Assembly (NCBI GenBank): GCA_026120185.1
Contig: JANUWF010002061.1
Span: 1,488,001-1,552,000, forward strand
Length of the DNA stretch: 64,000 nucleotides
From: Voacanga thouarsii
Taxonomy: Eukaryota; Streptophyta; Magnoliopsida; Gentianales; Apocynaceae
Direction: 5' to 3'
The translations under genes were made by a program, and so were the position numbers. Below, one piece after another: positions 36,788 through 46,080 of this stretch (positions are counted from its first letter, which is position 1; each line of letters opens with the position of its first letter). Below the pieces are notes generated by a model that saw only the letters and a list, made by a program, of their open reading frames with translations, was not told where the DNA came from and ran no database searches.

Positions 36788-37417
36788 AATGTCCAAGTCT
36801 ACTATGCCAAACATCAGTGGATTCAATAATGTGCACCATAGGAAAATAGAATTCTCAACAGAAGAAGTTTTATTCAAATTAGAAATACATGGTTCAACTC
36901 TTAATTTAAATAAACCCTCTGACACGTAACATTTGCCAACAAAAGAATTGTAGTGCATAATCACTACTTTATTACATTTGAAAGTCAATTCATAACCCTC
37001 TCTAACTAAACATGAGCCATTAAGAATATTCCTACGCATTGTTGGAATATGCTGCACCCTATGAAGAAAAAGAATACGTCCTGAAGGAAACTTCAAGTCC
37101 ACGCGTCCAATCCCTAATACATTGGCTGCAGCTGAGTTCCCCATCTTTACAGTTTTTCCTTTAATAGGCTGGTAAGACACAAAAAATAATTTATCAGCAC
37201 AAACGTGCACATTTGCTCCAGTATTAACCAGCCATTCAAGTGGCTCATAAATAGTAAAGACTTCTGAGTTAACAGAAACATACATTTCATCATCATTGGA
37301 AGTAGTGATGCCAATCACAACCTCAATGGCACAAACCTCAGCAAGGTGTGTACTCAAATCAGCTTCCACTTGACTAGTGTCCTCTACCACCACATTGACT
37401 TGAGCTTCAGAATTTGG

Positions 37418-38264
37418 TCATTGTTTGACTTTAGACTTTTTAGACGGACAATCCTTAGCCCAATGTCCCACTTGACCACAATTCCAACAAGGTTTGTTTA
37501 CTTTCGATTTCTTCTTGGCCTTGCTTTTTGTCTTATTTATGTTTTTATAATTTGAGTTAACCCCCACATTCCTCTGATTATTGTTCTTCTTCCCAGTCGT
37601 CACCACATGAACATTAGACTCCACAGGTACAATATGACTATTCTTTCTATGTTGCTCCTCAATGGATATTGATTTCATCAGATCGTTTAGAGAAATCTTC
37701 TCCGTCTTGTGTTTGAGGGACATACCAAAGTCCTCCCAAGATTTAGGAAATTTCTCTATCACTGACATCACTTAGAACTTCTCAGGAAGTTCCATATCCG
37801 ATTCATGAAGAGAGTGAATAATCAATTGCAACTCCTGAGTTTGTTCAGTCACAGACTTACCCTCAACCATTTGAAACTTCAGGAATTTGGAGACATAATA
37901 CCTTTCCAGACCTTGATCATCGACATTATATTTCCTATCCAATTCATCTCATAGCATCTTTGCTGTGTATAACTCAGAACAGTAGACATCAAAGAGAGCA
38001 TTTGTTAATACTGACAGTATTGCCCCTCTGCCTACATTGTTCCGTTCATCCCACACAGCAATCTCAGCTACTTTAGAATACCTTTCAATTAGTATGGGCC
38101 TGTCTATTTGCACTGCTAATAATAAGCCCCTCATGGTCAACCAAAATTTTCATGCGTTGTTGCCAACGCTTGAAATTCTACCTTGGACCAAACTTGTCCG
38201 GCAGACCATTCAAGTCAACCAAAGGCTTATACGCAGCAGATGCAGTACCTGACGAACTGGCCAT
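37418..38264 (-). pseudogene. Copia-2 gag remnant
   Basis: The ATG at 38264 gives MASSSGTASAAYKPL followed by DLNGLPDKF, then a stop after about 30 codons and further stops to 37771. An open stretch 37771-37418 encodes the capsid end and a CCHC knuckle CWNCGQVGHWAKDC followed by a Lys-rich tail. A single TGA at 37418-37420 separates it from the protease frame. Confidence 0.88.
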
Positions 38265-38304
38265 TGCACACACATAGATAATTGCAGAATAACTTCTTGA
38301 AGAC

Positions 38305-39204
38305 TGTTAGAAACAGGGTACCTACGAGCACAGACAGGCAATTTAACTGAATTGAACAAGCATCGCCTATATCTGACCAGAGCTCTAACAAATGCAATTA
38401 TCAAATATCAATAATGCCGGCAAGGCCACACAGTCCAAACGTAACGTAAATAAATCGAATTCAAACTCAATAGACAAGTCAGTAGTATACTTGAGAGACT
38501 TGCTCGCGGTTCTACCATAACGTACCAGGCGCCGGCACACCTCTGAATAAGCTGTGCCGCAACGTACTGTACTGCTGACCGAATCGCCAATTCAATACTG
38601 GTTTACCTTCAAGAAGGTATTCGCCCCACTCCGGTGCGATGGGTACAACGACTCTCCTTACAGGATAAGACGGTCTCCAATCACTGTCGACGCACACCAA
38701 CGGTGATCACTTCAAAAATTTCCTCAGTTCACCGGTCTCGATAAGCCTAAAATTATAGATCATAGAGAGAGAATGGAATATGCGAATTTTCTCTTAAGGA
38801 AACAAGACGTGAAAAAAAAAAACCCCTAACGGTAGCTCTGTTCCCTCCGTTTTTTTAATCTCGCCTTAGAAAAATTAAAATTTCAATCCGAATTAGGAGA
38901 CTCTAATTCCTTATGGTATCCTCCATACCTTGGACTTTTCTATTAAGTCTATAAAAAAACCTTTTAGTATATAAAGGCTTCTACACTCTTCAATTTTCCC
39001 ATGTGGGACTCATGTCTAACATGAGTTCCCAAATGATTAAACACACAACTTTAATAACATTTAATTATGGATTCCCACCATGAAAGTGACTTCTACCATA
39101 ATCAAAACAATCTCTAACATGTCAAGAACAATTCCCATTAATTGTTTTAGGCTAACTAATCATGAGTTAAAAGTTATTAATTCCCAAAATCACCATTTTC
39201 AACA
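38305..39204 (-). repeat. Copia-2 5' LTR (900 bp)
   Basis: Plus-strand ends are TGTTAGAAACAGGG and CATTTTCAACA. It matches the LTR at 31354-32169. The short gap between it and the gag ATG at 38264 contains no TGGTATCAGAGC primer site, so another primer is probable. Confidence 0.9.
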
Positions 39205-39755
39205 CTTTCCAGGAGTGACAAACTCATCTCTTTATCTTCTTTATTGCTACCACCACATCTTTCATATTCATCCTCTCGCCTGGAGATTCTGTGCAGCACC
39301 TCAATGCCAGTGCCATGATCTTTGAAGTACAATTCACCTTTGAAGGCAGCATGCATGTCCTCTTCGCGTAGCAGATTAGCATCAGTACCTGGATTGCTGA
39401 AATAGGCAGTGAATCTTCAGGTTTAGATCACCAGACGAAAACATTTCATCATTGGGCTTCATTCTTAAAAATTTTTCCATCAAAACTATCCAAAGCTATA
39501 AACGTCAGTTCTGGTTGATACTAGTCCCTCCAGTCCATATTCTGTAACAAAGATTTGACTCCTTCGATTCTCATTTTTTAGGAAGCAGAAGAAATTTTGA
39601 GTAAAAACTTTAAAAAGGACAGTAAATAACAATTATAAGCTCAACCTGGTGCAATATATCTGAGTGTTGCGAGACCTCTCGTGTGGACAACACTTTGTCC
39701 CTCCCTGAGCAACTTGGCGAAAATCGCTCACGTGGCCAACCATTTCTTCATCGGG
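39205..39755 (-). pseudogene. RLK3: LRR receptor kinase remnant (kinase only)
   Basis: The C-terminal exon 39541-39205 and its intron 39645-39542 sit at the same GT-AG position as in RLK2. A partial kinase exon 39646 to about 39755 includes the activation-loop region and HVSDF. Sequence then jumps at about 39755 from the kinase directly into the region that lies upstream of RLK2 (24866 onward). The whole ectodomain, membrane segment and N-lobe are deleted. Small frameshifts are also present. The last codons lie at 31299-31353, beyond copia-2. Confidence 0.88.
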
Positions 39756-40390
39756 ATGAGTTGGTCTGTATCGAAAAGAAGAGCACATGCGTACTACTAT
39801 TATAGAATAAGAAGGGATGAGACTGCTTTCAATGAATGCACGTACTTCCCAAAAAAAAAAAAGGGGGATGCGACTGCTTTCATTGTAATGCAGCGACGGC
39901 AAAGGAACAAAGAAATTATGTACACACGCGTGACACGGCGTTTCCTTGTTTAGGATACATAGCCACCACGGAATTCATAAAAATAACGAAATCGTTGACT
40001 TATGCCAGAGGGGAATCGGGAAACTGGATAGAATTGGTCAGATTAATCAATTTCTTCATAGAGGGTGGCTTTTCCTGAAAACAGTTACATGTTCTATTCA
40101 CATCTTAAATTGCTGAAACATTAGATTTAAGACATTAAATTAATGCAAGACAACCATTCCAACGTTACAGGATTTGCCTGTTTTATTGACCACTTGAATT
40201 CAAAGATTACCAGTTACAATCTTATTATATTAGATTACGTGATCTACAATCAAGAAGAAGTCACGGGCTCCATTTCGAAGGGCAAGTGGTTGACGAAGTG
40301 GCAACTACAAGCACAGTACAAAAGAAATGGAATACCTCAGTCAGGTGGATAATGATTGGACGGGTTGATGGCGAAGTAGAAGCTGAATAT
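39756..40390. other. RLK3 upstream region (copy of the RLK2 5' flank)
   Basis: Matches 24866-25200 and 25460-25690 with small indels, and ends where the copia-3a LTR begins. The match resumes at 45955-46070 beyond that element. It contains no gene; short open frames here are also found, differently broken, in the RLK2 copy. Confidence 0.8.
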
Positions 40391-40757
40391 TGTTATAAAA
40401 TTAGGGTAGTGTTAGAATAAAATCTACACACTACACACTAAGAAAATTCTAACTATTCTTTGCACAAGAATTTCTCTTCAAACTTCTCTCTTTCTTTCTC
40501 TCACAATTCTTTCTCTAATCTTTCTTTCACTAATCTTTCTTTCACAAAATGATGGTCTATTACAAGCTTAGAGAATAGCTCTATTTATAGAGCTCTAATT
40601 AGTGAAATACATCATGGCATACATCATCTTCAACTAATCTCAATTAATGGTGTCTCCACTAAATGGTGGACATCCATAAAAATCTTCTAATAATTCACAT
40701 AAATCCATAATTAGTGGAGCTTCCACTAATTAATGGAGATTCCAATAATTCATAACA
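40391..40757 (-). repeat. Copia-3a 3' LTR (367 bp)
   Basis: Plus-strand ends are TGTTATAAAATTAGG and CATAACA. It reads GAGCTTCC where the partner LTR at 45409-45775 reads GAGCCTCC. A TATTTATAGAGC stretch (about 40581-40592, read on either strand) could serve as a TATA region. Confidence 0.93.
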
Positions 40758-40884
40758 CTCCCCCTTGGATGTCCATCAATTACATAAAGAATATGCCTCG
40801 TTAAAACCTTACTAGATAAAAACCCAGTGGGAAAAAAATCTAGTGAAGGAAAAAGAGTACACTATTCTATATGTCCATTTATTA

Positions 40885-43080
40885 CTCCCCCCGATGAGAT
40901 GATTCCTTTAAATCTTTAAACCGACGCATACCGATTTTATATCTCAACTTTTCAAATGTTGCAGTCGGTAAAGTCTTCGTGAAAATATCTCGCGAGGTTA
41001 TCACATGACCGAATTTGTAGCACATCAATTTCACCTTTCTTCCGGAGTTCATGAGTAAAGAAGAATTTTGGTGAAATATGTTTTGTCCGATCTCCTTTAA
41101 TATATCCTCCTCGTAATTGAGCTATGCAAGCTGCATTGTCTTCAAAAAGAGGAGTTGGAATACCTTTGATTGATGATAATTCACAACTTTCTCGGATATA
41201 ATGAATCATGGATCTTAGCCATACACATTCTCGACTTGCTTCATGAATGGCTATAATTTCAAAGATGATTTGAAGAAGTAGTCGCTATAGATTGTTTCGT
41301 AGAACGCCATGATATAGCAAGTATTTCCACATGTAAATAGATAGCCCGTTTGAGAACGTGCTTTATGTGGATCGATAAATAACCAAAGATCTCGCATAAC
41401 CTATCAATGTTGGACTGGTTTTATTTGAATAAAATAATCCGAGATCAATTGTACCTTGGAGATATCGAAGGACTTGTTTAATTCCATTCCAATGTCGTCG
41501 TGTTGGTGAAGAACTAAATCTTGCTAATAAATTGACAACGAAAGCAATATCAGTGCCGTGTGTTATTAGCAAGATACATCAATGCACCAATTGCACCGAG
41601 ATATGGTACTTCAGACCAAGGAGTTCTTCATCATTTTCTTGAGGTCTGAAAGGATCTTTATCCACATTTAATGATCGACGATCATTGGAATACTCAATGG
41701 ATGTGCTTTGTCCATGTAAAATCTTTTAGCACTTTTGTCAGTATATGTTGATTGATGAATAAATGTTCCACTCTCCAAATGTTCAATTTGTAAACCAAGG
41801 CAAAATTTGGTTTTACCAAAATCCTTGATTTCGAATTCTCTTTTAAATAATCAATTGTTTCTTGGAGCTCTTCAGAGTTCCAATAAGATTAATATCATCA
41901 ACATATATAGCTAATATCACAAATTTAGAACCAGATTTCTTAATAAAAACGCATGGACATACCCGGTCATTTTTAAATCCCGCTTTCAATAAATATTCAC
42001 TAAGACGTGTGAACCACATGCGCCCGCATTGCTTCAGTGCCATATAATGATTTCGCAACTTGATGGAGTAATTTTCACGAGGATAATGTTTATATGCTTC
42101 GTGCATATGAAATCCTTCTGGGATTTTCATGTAAACATCATTTTCTAAATTTCCATACAAGTAAGCAAAGTGACAACATCTAATAGGCGCATATCTATCT
42201 TTTCATGTACCGCCAAACCGATAAGATATCTGAGTGTAATAGCATCAACAACAGGAGAATAAGTTTCATCATAATCAATACCTGGTCTTTGTGAAAAACC
42301 TTGGGCTACTAATCGCGCTTTATATCGAACGATTTCACTCTTTTCATTGCGCTTTCGCACAAATATCCATTTGTAGCCAACAGTGTTTTATACCTTCCGG
42401 TGTTCGGACCGCAGTCCGAAGACTTCACGTTTTGCCGCTGCATTTAACTCCGATTGAATCGCATCTTTCCATTGCAGCCAATCTTTTCTATGCCGACATT
42501 CATCAATCGATATTGGTTCAGGATCATCATTATCCCGTGTAACATCAAGAGATATATTGTATGCAAATATATCATCAATAACAGCTTTCTATCCGATTCC
42601 AACTTCTACCGTAAGTGGTATAATTGATAGAAATTTCAGTGTTACTTTCATCAACTTCCGGTTCTTTGTCATCGCTCTCTCTTGGTCTTTATCATTCTTT
42701 TCTTCAATATGATCTTCTCGGATCATTTAATCCTCTTTTCTTTCGAGGATTTTTATCTTTAGAACCAAGAGGTCGGCCATGCTTCCGCATGCTTTTGGCT
42801 CAAGACCTATAGGTATAATATTTTGTTCTCGCTGGAACTTCAATTCGAATAGGAGCATTTATAGTCGGCATATGCGATTTTGTTACTCTTCTAGAGTCAA
42901 CAAAAGCGTCTGGCATTTGATTTGCAATGCTTTACAAATGAATTATCTTTTGAACTTCAAGTTCACATGCGCTTGTATGCGGATCAAGATAATTTAATGA
43001 TGTTGTCCAATCACGATCTTTCTTGTACTGTTTCTGTTCTCCCCTTAATTTAGGGAATAATGATTTCATAAGAGAATAAG
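40885..43080 (-). pseudogene. Copia-3a pol remnant: integrase tail, RT, RNase H
   Basis: Starts on the minus strand with the segment that follows the integrase core in copia polyproteins (SLNYLDPHTSTCELEVQKI-like, readable in copy b), so the core itself is gone. RT (about 42545-41360) has KWIFVRKRNEKSE, ARLVAQGFSQRPGIDY, MYGNLENDVYMKIPEGF and an intact IYVDDINLIG box, followed by a -1 frameshift that copy b shares. RNase H (about 41300-40900) contains LFEDNAACIAQL and the HISPKFFFTHEL stretch. Frame changes and stops at several places make it inactive. Confidence 0.88.
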
Positions 43081-43235
43081 AAAATAAATATAAGAAAATG
43101 ATGACAAGCAGGAAATGCCAAGAAAAATATCTATTTTTTTTTTCACTCTTCCCGGTACCGACTTTTCATCTTCCTCTCTTGTCTTTTCTTCTCCTCCGAC
43201 CCTCTACCTACCATCTACCTCTTCTTCTTCCTCAT

Positions 43236-43237
43236 AC

Positions 43238-43273
<36 letters not shown>

Positions 43274-43275
43274 CG
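43236..43275. repeat. (TA)n microsatellite in copia-3a
   Basis: TA run next to the captured gene's 5' side; the counterpart in copy b is 58928-58970. It is probably part of the captured gene's leader region. Confidence 0.85.
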
Positions 43276-43319
43276 ATATATATATCAGCTTATCGATCAT
43301 TAGTAAACATCAAAAACAA

Positions 43320-44733
43320 AAATCACAAAGCGTATATGGAGACTCGTAATTCATTTGAGACATGGTCAAATTTTGACTTAGTTTTTGCAGCAGATGTTGA
43401 TGTATTTTCATTTCCAAACCAACCGCTTCGCCTAATTCGAACACGTAAGATTTTGATATGTTTTCCTTTCCAAACCAACCGCTTCGCCTAATTCGAACGC
43501 GTAAGATTTTGATATGTTTTCCTTTTCAAACCAACCGCTTCCTCCTAATTTCGTGTGAGATACCTTTGATGGCTTCCATTTGTTTTTAGTGTGCTTGATA
43601 ATGAAATTAAACTCTCTTTTGGTTTGTTTTTTATGTAAATCAGTGGAAGTTTTGAACATACCGCTTTGGACCAAGTTGATCTACCCCTACAAGAGACTCG
43701 CTTTTGATACTCGTTCCTCTTGATGCTATTCCTTTGAATGAGGATATGCTTGTGCATGATCCATTCTACTCTCTAATGGATTTTGAACAAAGCCGTAATA
43801 TGATTCCAGGTTATTATCCATTTAAACATGGATTTTGAATGGTATTACCTTTACTGATATTATTTTATTTTTCTAGGAGAAATAATGAGTGGTCTTGACA
43901 ACGAAGTTGGAGTAAGTACTCATGAAATGCATAATATCGAAGTTCAAGATATTATTGCAGACAAAATTCTTGGGGAGAAGAAGATGATTAAGAGGCAGAG
44001 AGAGAAGAAGGGCAATAACTCCCGCACACTATCAAGAGAAACAATTTCGCAATACTTTTACCTACCAATCAAGAGCGCAACCAAAGAATTGAATATTGGC
44101 ATAACCCGTCTCAAGAAAAGATGTAGGGAGTTAGGAATTCGCCGATGGCCTCACAGAAGTTGGTGAGCTTGGAGACCATAATCAAGAATGTCCAGTGTTC
44201 TCTCTCATACATACTTATAATTTGCAAGTATGAAACTATGAAAGATTTATAAGTAAATAACCGATGATATCACTTCGATTTACAGGATATGCAAAATAAA
44301 GAAGAAGGAGGACATATGGCCGAGAAGAAATTAAAAGAAGCCATTGCGATACTCGGAATGTGAAAAACAAGCTTGGTGGAAGAAAGTCCTAATACGCAGC
44401 TAGAAGACCAAACACAGTAAATTGAGACAAGCATGCTTCAAGGCCAAATATAATAAGAAATATAATAAACTTAAGGAGATCATAAAATCTCAAGACTCAT
44501 TTCGCAGTAATTTTACGGCTAATTCTGCTGCTAGTCTCGATGCTGGCTCAAAGGGGAAAGAAAAGGAGGAGGATGTCGAAAAAGAGGAGTTGAAGTCCAT
44601 AATTACTAATTGTTTGTCGTCCTCTAATGTAAATATTGAAAAAGAACAATTACAAACCTTCATCTTACATTTGTCAGCTCAATTACAAAAGAGCAACTAT
44701 AAGCATGTATCATCAAGTTCATATGAACACTAG
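43320..44733 (+). pseudogene. Captured RWP-RK (RKD-type) transcription factor gene fragment, copy a
   Basis: Antisense to copia-3a. The open stretch 43885-44166 encodes an RWP-RK domain: [17 protein letters not shown], then [24 protein letters not shown] proteins are plant nuclear DNA-binding regulators; the short RKD group acts in egg-cell and early embryo programmes (family knowledge). One missing A after HR shifts the frame; past it, [12 protein letters not shown] follows in another frame. Intron-like gaps remain: about 43810-43876 ending TTTTTCTAG, and about 44195-44285 ending TTTACAG. A C-terminal exon (44286-44733, stop TAG) contains a Lys/Glu-rich region and ILHLSAQLQKSNYK. Upstream exon pieces include DPFYSLMDFEQ (about 43758) and three 56-bp repeats. 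Introns show capture from genomic DNA or unspliced RNA. Confidence 0.88.
43414..43581. repeat. Three 56-bp tandem units in the captured gene, copy a
   Basis: The sequence CAAACCAACCGCTTC recurs at offsets 43414, 43470 and 43526, each unit 56 bp. Because 56 is not a multiple of three, the same DNA is read in successive frames. The repeat is also present in copy b (about 58660-58830), so it predates transposition. Confidence 0.88.
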
Positions 44734-44769
44734 TGATATGAATAAAAGATGTGATGCTTATTATTAATG

Positions 44770-45400
44770 GAAATATCTTTTTCCCTTATTATCTTTTCTC
44801 GTTCCACTTCGGTGGCCGCATTTCTCTGTGATAAGGGAAATATCGAGTGTGTCCATGACCATAACCACGGCCACTGCCACAACTACGACTATAACGATGG
44901 CTTCTGCTGGAGCCAACAACATTCACTTCGGGAGTGCTTGTTGAGCCAGTTCATCTGGCTTCATGATTTCTCAATAATAACTCATGTTAAATCTGTCAAT
45001 TTTGGATACCCTTTTTCTCGATATTGTTATTGCAGGACAATATTCGAGGTATGAAAAGTGGAGAATGTCTTCTCCAATATAACTTCATCAGTAACTTTTT
45101 CTCCGCAAAATTTTTAACTAAGATGTAGTTTTATACATCACGGAGTTCACGGTTTTACAATCTTGCAACTTCAGGTGCAACCATTCATACCGTGCAGTGG
45201 GTAGTACGACCATCTTCAAGTGGTCAAATCTTTCTTTTTATCCACATGACATATGGATCTCATTTTTTTAGCATTTAGATGCATTTTCGTATGACATATA
45301 AATTTTTTTTCAGTAAATATCAAGGGCTACAAATTCGAATTTAGCGAGATCAATAAATGCGTACCTGCTTCTTGGCTTTAATAACGGCAGAGACTCGTGC
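44770..45400 (-). pseudogene. Copia-3a gag remnant
   Basis: Minus-strand reading recalls the plant copia gag that starts near a LEF-ALDIS stretch and later has a TFSTFH-NIVLQQQYRE segment and a His/Arg/Gly-rich tail. Frame changes and stops interrupt it. The zinc knuckle that should follow the basic tail is absent: the foreign segment starts there, near 44740-44770. Plus-strand open frames here are shadows. Confidence 0.75.
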
Positions 45401-45408
45401 TGATAACG

Positions 45409-45775
45409 TGTTATAAAATTAGGGTAGTGTTAGAATAAAATCTACACACTACACACTAAGAAAATTCTAACTATTCTTTGCACAAGAATTTCTCTTCAAA
45501 CTTCTCTCTTTCTTTCTCTCACAATTCTTTCTCTAATCTTTCTTTCACTAATCTTTCTTTCACAAAATGATGGTCTATTACAAGCTTAGAGAATAGCTCT
45601 ATTTATAGAGCTCTAATTAGTGAAATACATCATGGCATACATCATCTTCAACTAATCTCAATTAATGGTGTCTCCACTAAATGGTGGACATCCATAAAAA
45701 TCTTCTAATAATTCACATAAATCCATAATTAGTGGAGCCTCCACTAATTAATGGAGATTCCAATAATTCATAACA
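45409..45775 (-). repeat. Copia-3a 5' LTR (367 bp)
   Basis: Same length and, apart from one base noticed, same sequence as 40391-40757. Directly inside it on the minus strand lies CGTTATCAGCACGAG, the presumed primer site. Confidence 0.93.
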
Positions 45776-45780
45776 AATAT

Positions 45781-46080
45781 GAATTATTAAGGGACGAAAA
45801 TTTTAACATGCACTCAATTCATACGCGTGAAATATGTGTATTAAAAAATTATATTTTATAAAATAAAAATTATATGATATAATTTTTTAATATATAATTC
45901 ACGAATTTACGATTCATATATGAATTTTTCTCAACAAAACACTGATTTATTATTAGTAGTAGCATTTGGTTCAACCTCTTACTGGGCACCCTCTATCCGG
46001 TTCTTACTGTTCTTGCTTCGACTCGGCGTTTCTTTTTCGTTCTATACTCCATGGCTGGATTGAGCAAGTACTTCACACAT
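45781..46080. other. Continuation of the RLK3 upstream region
   Basis: The right flank of copia-3a. 45955-46070 matches 25730-25850 upstream of RLK2 (AGTAGTAGCATTTGGTTCAACC). No gene is present. Confidence 0.7.

Larger units (their letters stand above)
32707..37417 (-). pseudogene. Copia-2 pol remnant, split by a CACTA element
   Basis: The protease (37393-36791) reads WLVNTGANVHVC, with Asn in place of the catalytic Asp normally seen in DTG. The CACTA insertion follows. Integrase resumes at 35316 with CQVC, HTDIC and TFIDDSS, continuing past a stop at 34994 to SDRDGEYG and the SNGIVEWKNRT stretch. RT (about 34240-33239) has QMDVKTAFLHGDLEEEIY, a stop after SLYGLK, and an intact YVDDILLF box. 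RNase H (33117-32707) is open, with [10 protein letters not shown] and [12 protein letters not shown]. Several stops in total make it inactive. Confidence 0.9.
31354..39204 (-). mobile_element. Copia-2: full-length Ty1/copia element with nested CACTA
   Basis: LTRs at 31354-32169 and 38305-39204, and a perfect 5-bp target duplication CTTTC at 31349-31353 and 39205-39209. Minus-strand order: gag (ATG at 38264), zinc knuckle, protease, integrase (interrupted by a CACTA element), RT with YVDD, RNase H, then the purine tract GGATTTGTGGGGGA before the 3' LTR. The two LTRs differ by large indels, so the insertion is not recent. It inserted in the RLK3 3' end. Confidence 0.93.
40391..45775 (-). mobile_element. 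Copia-3a: chimeric copia carrying an RWP-RK gene fragment
   Basis: 367-bp LTRs at 40391-40757 and 45409-45775 differ at one base by eye. A perfect 5-bp target duplication AATAT lies at 40386-40390 and 45776-45780. On the minus strand: 5' LTR, primer region CGTTATCAGCACGAG, gag, then about 1.4-1.6 kb of foreign sequence antisense to the element, then the end of integrase, RT and RNase H, the purine tract CCAAGGGGGAG and the 3' LTR. Protease and most of integrase are missing, so it is non-autonomous. Near-identical LTRs suggest a young insertion. Same family as copia-3b. Confidence 0.93.

Noticed and set aside
43885..44733. A free-standing functional RWP-RK gene
   Set aside because: It lies inside copia-3a, the same segment is in copia-3b, a frameshift follows the RWPHR codons and the exons downstream carry stops.
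44767..45054. Similar 95-codon frames at 44767-45054 and 57156-57443
   Set aside because: They are antisense shadows of the copia-3 gag tail; their similarity comes from the two element copies.
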